Shown one piece after another: positions 39,748 through 50,500 of a stretch of DNA of 64,000 bases (position 1 is the first letter of the stretch; every line of letters starts with the position of its first letter). Source of the stretch: a virus; the IMG/VR virus record IMGVR_UViG_3300042462_000200, positions 1 to 64,000 of that record. One strand, 5' to 3'. The position numbers were made by a program, and so were the translations under genes. The notes below the pieces were generated by a model that made no database searches, had not been told where the DNA came from, and saw only the letters and a program-made list of their open reading frames with translations.

Positions 39748-39788
39748 GGTACCTTATTGTACTTCATATAAGATACCCCCTTTTCCGC
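39748..39788 (-). promoter_or_regulatory. 41-bp promoter-like repeat, copy 2
   Basis: Same repeat as at 39479 (minus strand GCGGAAAAGGGGGTATC, TTATATGAAGTACAATAAGG, TACC), 28 bases before the zinc-ribbon gene. Confidence 0.6.
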
Positions 39789-39792
39789 GTTT

Positions 39793-39951
39793 TTATTTAT
39801 AAGATTTTGTCAATCTTGTGCGATCCCACTTACGCACTCGTGTATACAATCTGTATTGCTCGCAGTCATCTGCAAACACATTATACAAAACATATACACA
39901 AAAGAACCCTACAGCTAGCATAGCTTCTATAAAAGGAATCCAATCGTTCAT
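39793..39951 (-). CDS. Small membrane protein (52 aa)
   Basis: The start is placed at ATG 39951 (MNDWIPF), which overlaps the upstream stop as ATGA; a longer frame would overlap it fully. Residues 7-23 form one membrane helix (IEAMLAVGFFCVYVLYNVF). The rest is basic (YTRVRKWDRTRLTKSYK), so the tail is probably cytoplasmic. Confidence 0.6.
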   Translation of the reverse strand: MNDWIPFIEAMLAVGFFCVYVLYNVFADDCEQYRLYTRVRKWDRTRLTKSYK

Positions 39952-40247
39952 AATACTAATAATCCTTGTTGATAGAGGTGTCCCTCTGTTAATACATTTA
40001 ATTTGTAAACATCTATTTCCAGCAGCTCTAATAATGCTGTGAACGACTCTAGCCGTTGGCCATCCCAATGTACATGATTCCAGCTATACTGGTAATTAGC
40101 GCCAATTTTAAGACGTGCCTCAGCACTATCTAGTAGTGAGATACATTCATTATAACATTCTGACTCAAATATTTCATACTCGAAAACACTGTGTGCTCTT
40201 ACTCTTACATCCGTTACCATGTCAACTATAAACATTACTGTACTCAT
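39948..40247 (-). CDS. Hypothetical protein (99 aa)
   Basis: The start ATG overlaps the preceding stop (TAATG). The protein is acidic and alpha/beta (SVFEYEIFESECYNECISLL, then FTALLELLEIDVYKLNVL). No family is recognised. It is coupled with both neighbours. Confidence 0.65.
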   Translation of the reverse strand: MSTVMFIVDMVTDVRVRAHSVFEYEIFESECYNECISLLDSAEARLKIGANYQYSWNHVHWDGQRLESFTALLELLEIDVYKLNVLTEGHLYQQGLLVL

Positions 40248-40642
40248 TATTTAATCCCCTGTTCTTTAAGCCATTTCTTAATAGCTTTCTTATCTTCAAA
40301 GTTAGCAACGACGCCCGTCAAGTCTTCATATACAGTATACAAAGTATAAGTACAATCAATATTCTGTATAAACCTGCTGTAAGCTTCATGTCCGTTGTGT
40401 CTAATAGTCATTGTAGCTGGCACATAATAATGATCAGCCCAGGGTCTCCATTGAAACAACGAATCATTTTCCTCTAAAGATTTCCAAAGGAATTCTTCTA
40501 AAGACTTGTATTCTAAGGTTGTATACATATTAAACCACTTGTGTGATCTCCACACAGGTAAAAACTCAGCCATGTCTGCAACGATATTGCCATAAACAAC
40601 AGCAACTGTTTTACGATCTTTTGTAGCAATTAATCTTAACAT
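40247..40642 (-). CDS. Hypothetical protein (131 aa)
   Basis: The start at ATG 40642 (MLRLIATKDR) has a GGAG site; a longer frame to 40675 would run into the upstream promoter repeat. The protein is aromatic-rich (FLPVWRSHKWFNMYTTLEYK, WRPWADHYYVPATM) and ends in a helical basic part (KKAIKKWLKEQGIK). No family is known. Confidence 0.65.
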   Translation of the reverse strand: MLRLIATKDRKTVAVVYGNIVADMAEFLPVWRSHKWFNMYTTLEYKSLEEFLWKSLEENDSLFQWRPWADHYYVPATMTIRHNGHEAYSRFIQNIDCTYTLYTVYEDLTGVVANFEDKKAIKKWLKEQGIK

Positions 40643-40657
40643 AATGTATCTCCAAAG

Positions 40658-40696
40658 GTTATTATAGTACTTCATATAAGATACTATTATTTCCGC
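40658..40696 (-). promoter_or_regulatory. 41-bp promoter-like repeat, copy 3
   Basis: Minus strand GCGGAAATAATAGTATC, TTATATGAAGTACTATAATAAC. It is slightly diverged at its 3' end but keeps the spacing, 16 bases before the 131-residue gene. It lies next to the five-copy motif at 40731. Confidence 0.55.
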
Positions 40697-40702
40697 ATTA
40701 TT

Positions 40703-40746
40703 AGAATTATAATACAGGGGGGACGGAGAAGGGTTAATTTAACGGG
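40703..40746 (-). promoter_or_regulatory. Five-copy motif, copy 5, with extended conserved leader
   Basis: GGGTTAATTTAACGGG at 40731-40746 with the block AGAATTATAAT, then ACAGGGGGGACG at 40703-40725, as at 16995-17017. GC-rich island A lies just on its upstream side. Confidence 0.6.
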
Positions 40747-40764
40747 TTTGTTGTGCGTAAAAAA

Positions 40765-40995
40765 CGGGTAGCAACCAGCCACAGAACTACCCATTCTGCA
40801 ACCAGAAACCACCCGTCTTGCCCCGCAACTGCCGCCCCGATCCCTCAGCCATGCCCCACGCCACGCGTGCCACAGGCGACCAGTTTGCAAATCTGCCCCT
40901 CTCTGCCCCGTTTTCACTGCCCCATGCCTTCCGTGATGGTCTGAGGCCGGACGGCACGTCTGCCCCCGCTACTGGCCAAATAATGGGGGGTTTTG
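40765..40995. other. GC-rich island A with six TGCCCC words
   Basis: About 230 bases of GC-rich DNA break the AT-rich background. Plus-strand TGCCCC occurs six times (40819, 40852, 40894, 40904, 40918 and 40961), read as GGGGCA in the gene direction. The island contains the last 20-25 codons of the GNAT-like gene and then about 150 non-coding bases up to the five-copy motif. No convincing gene is seen on either strand in its non-coding part. Confidence 0.65.
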
Positions 40996-41432
40996 CGTAG
41001 CATCAGTGTACCGCGTTCTAGCCAGCCTTCTTGCGCTAAGATTCGATTAAAAGCACTCTTACTCGTAAGTATGGAATTTGTCACAACCAACTCAATTCCA
41101 CGAGATGCCGCATAATCATACAAATCTTCATGTATATCCAATAACGCAGTAATAGCAGACTTACCCTTAAGTACACATTGGTAACTAAGTACAGATAAGC
41201 ACTGTCGTGAATTATATAAATATACATTATTCAGCCCTGCAGCCATCCAACCAACTGCTTTACCATCTTTTTCTATTACCCTAAAATACTCTTCTTTAGT
41301 TAAATTGGAGATTGCAGTTAATACATGCTCCTCATCTAAGCTAAATTCTGGTATCTTGCTTTGTAATGAACACTCTAAGCCAATTTTATAATATTGTCTA
41401 AGTTCACTGTATTTTAATTTACGTATTATCAT
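40914..41432 (-). CDS. GNAT-type acetyltransferase-like protein (172 aa)
   Basis: The start is placed at ATG 41432 (MIIRKLKYSELRQYY), just after a terminator; a longer frame enters the hairpin. The fold pattern fits GNAT: YFRVIEKDGKAVGWMAAGL for strands 2-4, then a strand, helix and the late segment SAFNRILAQEGWLERGTL. The acetyl-CoA pyrophosphate loop (R/Q-x-x-G-x-G/A) is not evident, so activity is uncertain. The last residues (SSGGRRAVRPQTITEGMGQ) come from the GC-rich island and look grafted. Confidence 0.68.
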   Translation of the reverse strand: MIIRKLKYSELRQYYKIGLECSLQSKIPEFSLDEEHVLTAISNLTKEEYFRVIEKDGKAVGWMAAGLNNVYLYNSRQCLSVLSYQCVLKGKSAITALLDIHEDLYDYAASRGIELVVTNSILTSKSAFNRILAQEGWLERGTLMLRKTPHYLASSGGRRAVRPQTITEGMGQ

Positions 41433-41463
41433 GTATAAAAAGGCCCCAACCGAAGTCAGGGCC
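41430..41463 (-). terminator. Rho-independent terminator
   Basis: On the minus strand GGCCCTGAC-TTCG-GTTGGGGCC is followed by TTTTTATAC, right after the phoH stop. The U-tract ends at the start codon of the GNAT-like gene. Confidence 0.9.
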
Positions 41464-41473
41464 AATCTCCTTT

Positions 41474-42142
41474 TTATAAGTAAGCTTTCACAATATCTTT
41501 ACAGATACCACTGCGTACAATATCATCCACATCAAAGGTAACAATACCAACCTTATTGATACCTTGTAGCCTAACAATAGCATCAGCTAATCCTGAGTTA
41601 CCTTTAATATCTTTCTGTTGTATATCACCATCAATAACAACCTTGGTATTTTCACCAATACGTGTTAAGAACATCTTCATTTGAGCAGGCGTACAATTCT
41701 GAGCTTCATCTAATAGTATGAATGAATTCTCAAATGTACTACCTCTAATAAATGCTAATGGTCTTGCTTCAATTATTTTACGTTTAAACAGGTAGTCTGT
41801 AAACGAATGACCTAGTCTTTTATTCAATATATCTTTTATTGGATCAATGTAGGGAGCATACTTTTCTTCTAGCTCTCCAGGTAAGAATCCAAACGATTCA
41901 CCAGCTTCTACTGCAGGTCTTGTCACAATTATTTTTGATATTCGTTTACTTTGTAGTAATTGTGCAGCATACGATAATGCTACATATGACTTTCCAGTAC
42001 CGGCAACTCCAACACCAAATGTTATTATATTTGATTTGATGGAATTTAAATATCGTTTTTGTGCATCTGTTAAAAGCTCTAAGGCTTTTTCACCAGTAGG
42101 TTCAATAGTGTTTTCTTGAGTACGTCTAGGTTTTTTCGCCAT
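41474..42142 (-). CDS. PhoH-like ATPase
   Basis: The 222-residue protein has the PhoH P-loop GVGVAGTGKSYVALSYA at about 44-60, IIVTRPAVEAGESFGFLPG, FIRGSTFENSFILLDEAQN (Walker B) and the motif TKVVIDGDIQQKD. PhoH is common in lytic phages and is linked with RNA metabolism or phosphate stress, but its role in phages is unsettled. It sits between holin-like and GNAT-like genes and ends in a terminator. Confidence 0.93.
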   Translation of the reverse strand: MAKKPRRTQENTIEPTGEKALELLTDAQKRYLNSIKSNIITFGVGVAGTGKSYVALSYAAQLLQSKRISKIIVTRPAVEAGESFGFLPGELEEKYAPYIDPIKDILNKRLGHSFTDYLFKRKIIEARPLAFIRGSTFENSFILLDEAQNCTPAQMKMFLTRIGENTKVVIDGDIQQKDIKGNSGLADAIVRLQGINKVGIVTFDVDDIVRSGICKDIVKAYL

Positions 42143-42143
42143 A

Positions 42144-42326
42144 TTATTCAGGATCCTTTGAAGTTACGTGTCCACCGCCTAAAATGGCAACAGATAACGC
42201 TAATATACCGTCCATTTGTTCTGGTGATAACTCTACTATTTTAAAAGCGCTTAATGATGCTAAAGTAGAGGATATAATACCGAACCAAGTAGATGGTTCT
42301 TTTAGTCTAGCTATTAGATAATTCAT
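42144..42326 (-). CDS. Small holin-like membrane protein (60 aa)
   Basis: The start is set at ATG 42326 (MNYLIARL); two upstream Met (42338, 42368) are possible but lie within the previous gene. There are two hydrophobic parts (WFGIISSTLASLSAFKIV and GILALSVAILGGG) with a short loop (ELSPEQMD). A KEPSTWFG opening is typical for a class of small phage holins. The tail is charged. It lies after tail-fibre genes, a common place for holins. Confidence 0.65.
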   Translation of the reverse strand: MNYLIARLKEPSTWFGIISSTLASLSAFKIVELSPEQMDGILALSVAILGGGHVTSKDPE

Positions 42327-42837
42327 AAAATGACTCATAAGTTGGTAATCCATTAATAAAATCTTCATTAGAAGGTGCTGTGTTATTAGCTAAAGCTATT
42401 TTTAATTCTTCTACTGAAATTCCCCACAACGTATCTCGCCATGCATTAAAAGCAATACTTTCAGCTTTCCATGCAGGTACAGCACTATTTGCATAAGAAC
42501 AAGCATCGACTATATTATCATAATCATATTCTTTAGCCTTATCTTGTAATAAATGCTCTATAGCTGGAATAAAATCAGATAATTCGGGTTCTTTTATTTT
42601 ACTTTCTGCAAATACATTTCCATTTAATTTAAATACAGGAATTCCTGTATCTAAAAATATTTGATGTATATCTAATTCTACACTAATATCAATTCCAGTT
42701 ATTTGATCTTCAAGACCACTACAAGGCCCCCAATCAATATCTGTTGTAATAACAGGCGCATCGCCATAAATTATATGAAGATATTTTATCAAATCTTCAA
42801 CATGTATTTTATCATTTGGATAAACTAAATATATCAT
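42307..42837 (-). CDS. Tail-fibre partner, possible assembly factor (176 aa)
   Basis: It directly follows a fibre gene, where assembly factors usually sit. The C-terminal part (DACSYANSAVPAWKAESIAF, then AWRDTLWGISVEELK) resembles the helical end of phage fibre-assembly proteins with a W-R-D-x-x-W pattern. The first half is alpha/beta with an acidic surface. The role is by position and pattern only. Confidence 0.6.
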   Translation of the reverse strand: MIYLVYPNDKIHVEDLIKYLHIIYGDAPVITTDIDWGPCSGLEDQITGIDISVELDIHQIFLDTGIPVFKLNGNVFAESKIKEPELSDFIPAIEHLLQDKAKEYDYDNIVDACSYANSAVPAWKAESIAFNAWRDTLWGISVEELKIALANNTAPSNEDFINGLPTYESFYELSNS

Positions 42838-42840
42838 AAA

Positions 42841-44580
42841 TTAACCATAACTATTATTAAAACAAGGATAAAAGCCATCGTCCATGCCCCATATTATATA
42901 CCTATAATAAGTATTTGCACCAGCGCCCTGATTTGCTCTTGATAGTAACTTAAGAGTTAAACTACCATCAATTAGTAACAATTGTATTCTACTACCTGCA
43001 GCGAAATTAGTACCATCTGTAGTATCAGTGCTGATGTATGTAGTTGACATATATGCAGGTAAACCGCCTTTATTCTTAAATAAAACTTCTCCTGCCATAA
43101 ATGCCGAATTAGCTGAAGAAGTTGTGTAAGTGGCATTTTCATAATATCCTACAACTTGAGCAAATACTCTAAAAGCTCCTGCAGAATATGCGCCTATATT
43201 TATCTCAGTTGTGATAGTACCTGCAATAGCCTGCGTTTGTCTTAACTTCCCTTCTAACAAACATGGAAAATTATATGATGTTCCAAACTTATTAAGTACT
43301 GCATTTCTAGGATAAGTTACGAGGCCATTATCATCTAATGTAAACGTTTCAACACTACTTGAATTAAATCCTTTAATACCGTAGGTAAAGCCTAAATTAC
43401 CCATTTTGATACGTTCAACACCCGCTGAATATGTACTTATTTTAGGTACACTTGGATTTATTAAAATACCACTGGAATTACTATCTGGATTTTTATTTGC
43501 ATCAAGAGTGAGACTACCGACTTTAACTACATCAGTGACAACTAATGCGCCTGTATTAGTTGTAAATGCCGCTAATGTATCTACCTTTAAATAGCTTAAA
43601 TATGCATCACCCCATGTAGTTACTCCTGCAGCAGTAGTAATACCATCACATTGCCATTGTATTTTAATTGTTGTACCGTTTACCGTAACAGGCATTTGGT
43701 ACCAAGTATCGACAGCTGTACCCGAATTTGTAATTGCACTATAATTTACAGTTGGTTTACCAGGTTGAGTACTTGTTAAAGTACCGCGATATACACGTAC
43801 TGCTGAATCACCAGGATCTCCTTTAATGCCTACTCCTAGATCTCCTTTTTCACCTTTTATTAAAGCTGCTGCACTCCAATTACCATATGTCGTAACAACA
43901 TTAGTGGTGGCATTCAATATATTTACTTGAATACTCATCCATCTAGCAGTTGCCGTTCCATTTAATTTCCAATCTGTTGTGTCTGCTGTAATATTATTGG
44001 CAGGTAATGCAGGAGCCGTTGCACCTGTAGCTGCGCTAAAAATATATCTTATATTACTTCCAGCGCCTGTAGCACCTTTCGAAGACAGTAATGTCCACCA
44101 TGTATTTGAAGCAGTTGCAGAGGTTGCAGGCGGTGCATTATTTTCAGTGGCTACAATACATGCCCATGAATCGCCATTAGCTGTTGATACAATATCGCCC
44201 ACTACATAATCTTCTCCAGCTGAGTAAGGGCCTTTAGGCATGTTACGTGTTGCCCCTGCCTGTACACCGATATCAGAAGCTTGCGTTATAAGACTTGATA
44301 AAGAAGTCCATTGTGGGCTTAAATACTTGTGAAAGATTTTAACAATAGGAGGTGCACTTGAAGTATCTATCCATTGCTGGCCTTCTATCGGATTAGAGGG
44401 CGCTGTTGTGCCTGAGGCTGTAGGTCTATCGGATATAATCCAAACATCACCTGCCCATGTAGCAGTAGCCCCCGCAGGTATTATCTGCGGAGAGCTTGCC
44501 AACAAAGGATTAGTATCTGTAACTGGACTACCACTTGTATTTACCCACGAATCTCCGACCATTATATAGTCAGTTGTCAT
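42841..44580 (-). CDS. Tail fibre protein with short collagen-like segment
   Basis: The 579-residue protein has a first part with PIEGQQWIDTSSAPP and WTLLSSKGATGAGSN, then a short Gly-x-y run (KGEKGDLGVGIKGDPGDSA) as in collagen-like trimer seeds. A beta-rich body with GSLTLDANKNPDS and IKMGNLGFTYGIKG follows. It ends with a probable binding domain (RYIIWGMDDGFYPCFNNSYG). It follows the J-like gene and should be a side fibre attached near the tail tip. Confidence 0.8.
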   Translation of the reverse strand: MTTDYIMVGDSWVNTSGSPVTDTNPLLASSPQIIPAGATATWAGDVWIISDRPTASGTTAPSNPIEGQQWIDTSSAPPIVKIFHKYLSPQWTSLSSLITQASDIGVQAGATRNMPKGPYSAGEDYVVGDIVSTANGDSWACIVATENNAPPATSATASNTWWTLLSSKGATGAGSNIRYIFSAATGATAPALPANNITADTTDWKLNGTATARWMSIQVNILNATTNVVTTYGNWSAAALIKGEKGDLGVGIKGDPGDSAVRVYRGTLTSTQPGKPTVNYSAITNSGTAVDTWYQMPVTVNGTTIKIQWQCDGITTAAGVTTWGDAYLSYLKVDTLAAFTTNTGALVVTDVVKVGSLTLDANKNPDSNSSGILINPSVPKISTYSAGVERIKMGNLGFTYGIKGFNSSSVETFTLDDNGLVTYPRNAVLNKFGTSYNFPCLLEGKLRQTQAIAGTITTEINIGAYSAGAFRVFAQVVGYYENATYTTSSANSAFMAGEVLFKNKGGLPAYMSTTYISTDTTDGTNFAAGSRIQLLLIDGSLTLKLLSRANQGAGANTYYRYIIWGMDDGFYPCFNNSYG

Positions 44581-44582
44581 AA

Positions 44583-47500
44583 TTATACTCTAGTTGGAAT
44601 TGTCGTTGATTTAATTAATTTTTTATCGTATGGACTAGCTGTTTGCCATTTCTCTGTTGTAGCGTATCTGTAAGAATATACAGGTAAATTTTGAGGTGAC
44701 ACTGTCTTGGCTTTAGCTAGTTTCAAATAATATAATTCAGTACTTGGCGCAGTGTTACTGGTACTGACTGCATTTGTATTAAACACTTTAAACGGAACCC
44801 ATCCGCCATTTTTAGCAAGATACAATTTATATCCACCATCAATTATATCTGATGTTAAATACAAGTTACCCTCTAATACACTAGCAGGCTTAGCATTATC
44901 AGGCCCTATCTGTAATTTTTCAGCTACTGTAGCTGATGTCCATATGCCTAAGTTGTCATCAAAGGTTACAGTATCTCCAGCTTTAACACCAGAGATATCT
45001 TCTCCAGCTGTATTCTTCCAATAGAAGCCAGAATGGTTTGGAACAGGCTCTACTGCACTAATTACTGTTTGCGTAATACCCTTAGTCTTTGCCTCGTCAG
45101 CTGTTATAGCTTCCCAGTTAGTACCGTTAAAGACTGCAGTCACAAAGCCTTCAATGCCTGAGATAGTAGCAGTATTAGTATTTAACCAATAATCGCCAAT
45201 AACAGGAGTAGCAGGTGCTGATGTACCTTGAGTATCGCGTCTAGAATATTTTTGGCCACTTGTAATGGCCAATGTATAAGTATCATTAAACACAATAGGA
45301 GTATTAGCAATCATAGTAATACGATTCTTAATCACACTAGTCTTGTAATTAGTTTGATAAACACTTGGCGATATAATATGATAAGGGATAACACAAAAGT
45401 TATAGAAATTCTTTAAGTCTTGAGCACTAAGTCTAAAACTTCTTTCACTAGGTTTTACGCTAAAGAATCCGTTGGTGGCCAATTTATCTACAGCAGGCTT
45501 TGCTATATTAGCTTTACCCCCTGTTTGAAAGTCTACTAAGAACCCATCAAGTAATGCCTCATTCCCTGTATACGTCCAAGATACAATAACATCAACATTT
45601 GTACTGTTACCCTCAAATGTTATTGGAGTTGCACTAAAAGTTACACCAGTTAGCGGATCTATCTTACTCATATTATCTTGGTTTGATAATACAAAATCAG
45701 CCACAACATTAGAAAAACTAATATTTTGGTTGTTGTAAGCTATAGAACCATACATCACAGGCGTTGTCATTGCTTGATATAAAGCCGCATTTGCATGACT
45801 TCTCAACGGAGCTGCTTCAGCTGTTGTTAAGAAATACCTGAGATTTGCTTTCTTACCTGTTGTAAATTTCTTTCTTGGTGCTAAATACAAATCGTAAAAC
45901 TGTTTAGTACTTACTTCTCTATATGGAAAAATAAATACAGTGCGATACATATCTGCAGCAACACTAGGAAATACCACTGAGTGCGAAGTAAGAACAGTGG
46001 GCAATGCATTACCATCCAGCTCAATAAACTTGGCTAGTGGATTTATCATCATATCCGCGTACTTAGGTACGGCAATAGTACCATTTGTTTTACTCTCAGC
46101 CATTAGCAAACAAAAGCCATCAATAGAAGCAGCTTCAGGAATCCCTGTATAATCATAGTTAAAAGTAAATACAACATCAACATTACCATTTGCATACGTT
46201 TTATTTGTATCGTAATACAAAGACATTGTAGCAGGCAAAACTGTAATAGGCACTATTGAGTTTGCATTTTTAGCATTAAAATCAGCTACACTTTCATATA
46301 GTGATGTTGTAGAAACAGTGTTTCCATTGTCTAACAAAATACTATTTGCAGCAATTGTAATAGCATCTGTATAATTGCTAAGTGATAGATTCTCATGTGT
46401 TCTATAAACGCTTGACACAACATACGTATTAAGTTTCTTACTTGTATTATACACAACATTTGCAGCTGTTACATTTTTCTTAGTAACAACTCCACTAGAA
46501 ACTTCTCTGAACCCAACTATAAACATTGTACGGTGAGTTCTAGCTTTTGCGTCACTTACTCTGACATAGTAATTCTTAACTTGGTAAGAATCTACAACAA
46601 AGCTTTTAGCATCAATTATAATTTTATATGGATCATCATAGATTTGCTGCGCTGTAGGTGCTACTATAGGCAGTGATGCTTCTGCAACCTCACGTTGTAC
46701 TAGCCAAAACCCATCAATAGAGTTATCAAGGCTAGCTGCTTGGTTAGTCGTTGGATTTGGGTTCTGATCCTTAAAGTGTACTATGTAATCAATATTACCA
46801 TTTTTATTTAATGTACTATCATATGTAATTACAGGAACATTTGCGCCCGGGTTATAAGGAGCCAAAGGTACATTAACACTGCGATCATTAACTGTTTGAA
46901 AGTTAATAGATACATCATAAATATCTGAAGTGGTAATAGTATTTGTACCCACTTTAAACTGGTCACCGGCTAATGTTATGAATTCTTTCCATCTCTCAAG
47001 TGTAGCTGTTGTGTTTAATTTAACAATATCAGTAGCAAAGAAATATGTTGTACTTAAACCTTTCTTTATAAACTTCTTGAAGTTAACTTTGTTAGCTCCA
47101 ACACCATAAGCAGGTGCCTTATCATAAGTTGCCTTATCAACAACCCTATACGCAAATAAGTAAATATTACGATACTTGGTTGCCTTGCGCTCATCAAAAC
47201 TAGCACTATAGTTTCTAACGGCAGATACATCAACATTAGTATGGCTGTTGACATCAATAAATATAGTTCCTAGGTCTGTTGCCATTACATCAGGCGCTAA
47301 CGCTTTGATACTACTGCTTAATGCAGAATCCGAAACAAGCTCTAACATTGCAAATCCATCTATATCTTCGACAGGCTTTGCTGCGTCATTTGTAGGAATA
47401 CTAAAATTTACTACAAAATCTACGTTACCAGACGAAGAAGAAGTATCGTCATAGACAATTCCTGGCGTTGCAAACGTAGGCACTAATAAACTTTTTACAG

Positions 47501-50500
47501 AAGTATTATTCTTACTATTAAAGTCTTGTATATTGGCAGACATATCTGATAAAGCAAACAATGTACCGTCAGCAGATGCTATCTTAGCATTAAGTATAAT
47601 AGAATCTGTATATCTAGATAAGTTAGTAGGACTGTGACTAGCCGCTACATTTGAAATTAACCAACCTTGTGTACCATTCTTAAGCACATTATTAGGAGCT
47701 GTAATCAGTGCTGCATTATATGTGTTTATACCAATATTTCTATAGGCAAATACAAAAGCACATACATACCGATTTGTACCTAGGTTTGTAATAAGAAGTG
47801 ACGTAGTACCTTTTGGTAGTATTTTCTTTGTGCTAGATTGTAAGATCTCTTGTGCTGTTAAGGCATTTTGAGAATTAGCACGGGTTTCTGTATAGCATAC
47901 CACATAGCCATCGTAATCTACGAATCCAGCCTGAATAGACCATACAATAGTCCCTTCTGTTGTGCCATCATCATTTTGGTCAGCGACATATACTATTGGA
48001 GAGGCTGCAAATACAGGACTAGGAATTGAACTAGTATTAGAGCTATTATCATTCTTATCATTGTCAATCGCCTTTTTCAAATCATCATACATTTCTGTAG
48101 ATAACTGCGTATATAGTTTTTGGATCTTAGCTGGAGTATTTGTTATAATATTTCCATTAAAATCTTTTACTACAACTGAAAATGTTACTGTAGCAACCTT
48201 TGTCTTATCCGAAACACCAAGGTAATCTGCAAATGAAACTTGACCTGTATTACTTACAATAGGTGCAAGAGTTGTATTAGTAAGATTACTAGGCACTGCT
48301 GATAAGTTATAAGTACCATTTGCGCCTACACTGGTTGTAAGAGTTGTAGCTGTATACGTAAGCTCTTTATTACCTAACAATACTTTTAAAGTAGTGCCAC
48401 TACCTGTCATTACAATAGTACCATCAGTAGCACTTGGTAAGATTTGAAATGAATTCCCAATATCTAATTGTACAGTTGGATTATTCTCTTGTACACCTAA
48501 GATTGTAACTGTATCTGCTGCAATTAGTTTATTAAGCTCTTTAACTTCTACCTTTAGTGTTTGTGGCATATTTTTAAAAGCCACATCAGGGGTATATTGG
48601 AATGTATTGTTAACACCTGTTTTCTCAACGCTATTTACATAATACTTAAATGTATATGGAGTGAGATCAGTAACACTAAGTGTAGTAGTAAAAGCAATTC
48701 CGTTAGCATCGCTCGAGGCAATGGCACCTTCTGCTGTATAGTTAATATAATACTTATCACTATTACTTGATAGCTTTGCAGTAATTACATCTGCGCCTGC
48801 TACAACTATAATTTTAACCTTAGCAGTTAATGTACCATAAGTTACTATAGCATATATGTTTGAAGATGTAGTGCTTATAGCTGTAATCGAAATACCCGTA
48901 GTTGTTATAGTGGCAGTACAATCAGTTCCAACAACTGTGTATGCACCTGTAATTGGCTTAGCAATACCAGCTTCATAGTATGTTAATACTAATGGGATGC
49001 TATAGGAATCTGTAATGACTGATTTATTTAAAATTACATTATCATCACTTAATAAAATTCTTGGCGGAGAGTTAATGCCATTGAAGATTGGAATTGTCAA
49101 ATAGTCTGTATAATCATAAGGATCATTCGGCTCATCTATATCCGCTTCAAGGGTTGGCAACATAATATTAACAGCAATCTTTAGTGTATCGCCTGTAAGC
49201 ACTGTTGGCAATGTATACGTAACACTGGCTCCTGTGAGAGCTGTGTTTTGTACGCCATTTATATACCAAGCATAGACTAGACCTGCAGGTGCATCATTAG
49301 CTACTACAGCAGTTAATACTATAGATTTCTTTTGAGTTACATTTTCTCCTGTAAATAGAACACTAGTATCAGAAGCTAATGAAAGAATAGACTTTGTAAG
49401 ACCCAGCGTGTGAGCACCTTCTAGTATACTATAGCTTGGCGCACTCCATTGATCTGTTATTGAATACACTCTAACTCTAAACACTCCATACTTATAAGCT
49501 GTTGGAGGTACTTCGTAAAATGTAAGACTACTACGTGGCGCTAATACCGTAAAGTTTAATTCACCATTTGCATTTAGGTTGGTAGGCTCACCGTCTTCAT
49601 CCAAGGTATCTGAGTAACATGCGGAATACTCGTAGCTAGCTGCTAAGTATCTATTTTCAGCTTGAACATAAAGTGTTCCTGGACTACCTGTTGTTTGATT
49701 CTGTTCAGCTGTGAAGTAAAAATAATTAGTATTAGTAACTACTGTGTTGTAAATTGGAGAAGGTTCGTTATAGTTAAAGTTAGGAAGATTAACGCCTTGC
49801 GTATACAAAGCCGTACTTAAATACGTTGCAGAGATTGAACAAATATTATTATCGTCTAATGCACTAGAAACTACCTTAAGTGGAATAGGACTTGTTGTCC
49901 AATCCAATGTAGCGGACTTTAATGTAAATACATCTCCTGGCTCTAAATACATATTCTTCACTAAGTATTTAAAATTAACTCGATAACTGTATCTACTTTC
50001 TCTAACTAACTCTTCTGCTCTTAACCATGCATGGTAGATAGTACTAACGCCTGGTAGCGTAAAGTCACCTTCGAAAAGCGCACCACCATCTTTAGCCTTA
50101 AGCTCTTCATGTAAAGTATTTGCAGCAAGGAGTGTATCCTTTGCGTAAGCATCTGCTATTACGAAACTTTTATAATATTCACGCCCTGTTTGCCATAATA
50201 CTGTACCGCCTGTACTATAGTCTACAAAGCTAATGCCATACACAACTCCGGAAGATGGGTTATAATTTGCAAATCTACGGTAATTAAATGTATTGATAGC
50301 GCTGTTACGATTTTTCCAGTAGTAACCCGTATCTCTTGTGTAAGTCACTTCTACTCTAAGAAAGTATTCCTGATCCTGAGATAGCGTTAAATTTTGTTGA
50401 GCACCTCCACTATCTACTAATCGCGTTGCACCGCATAATAACGTACTATTAGCATACCCAATATTTACAATACTTGAGCCTGGCTTGATATTATAAGAGC

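Noticed and set aside
40753-41000. Plus-strand ORFs in GC-rich island A
   Set aside because: High GC removes stop codons by chance; the products are Pro/Cys-rich without known domains, and no ribosome site is present.
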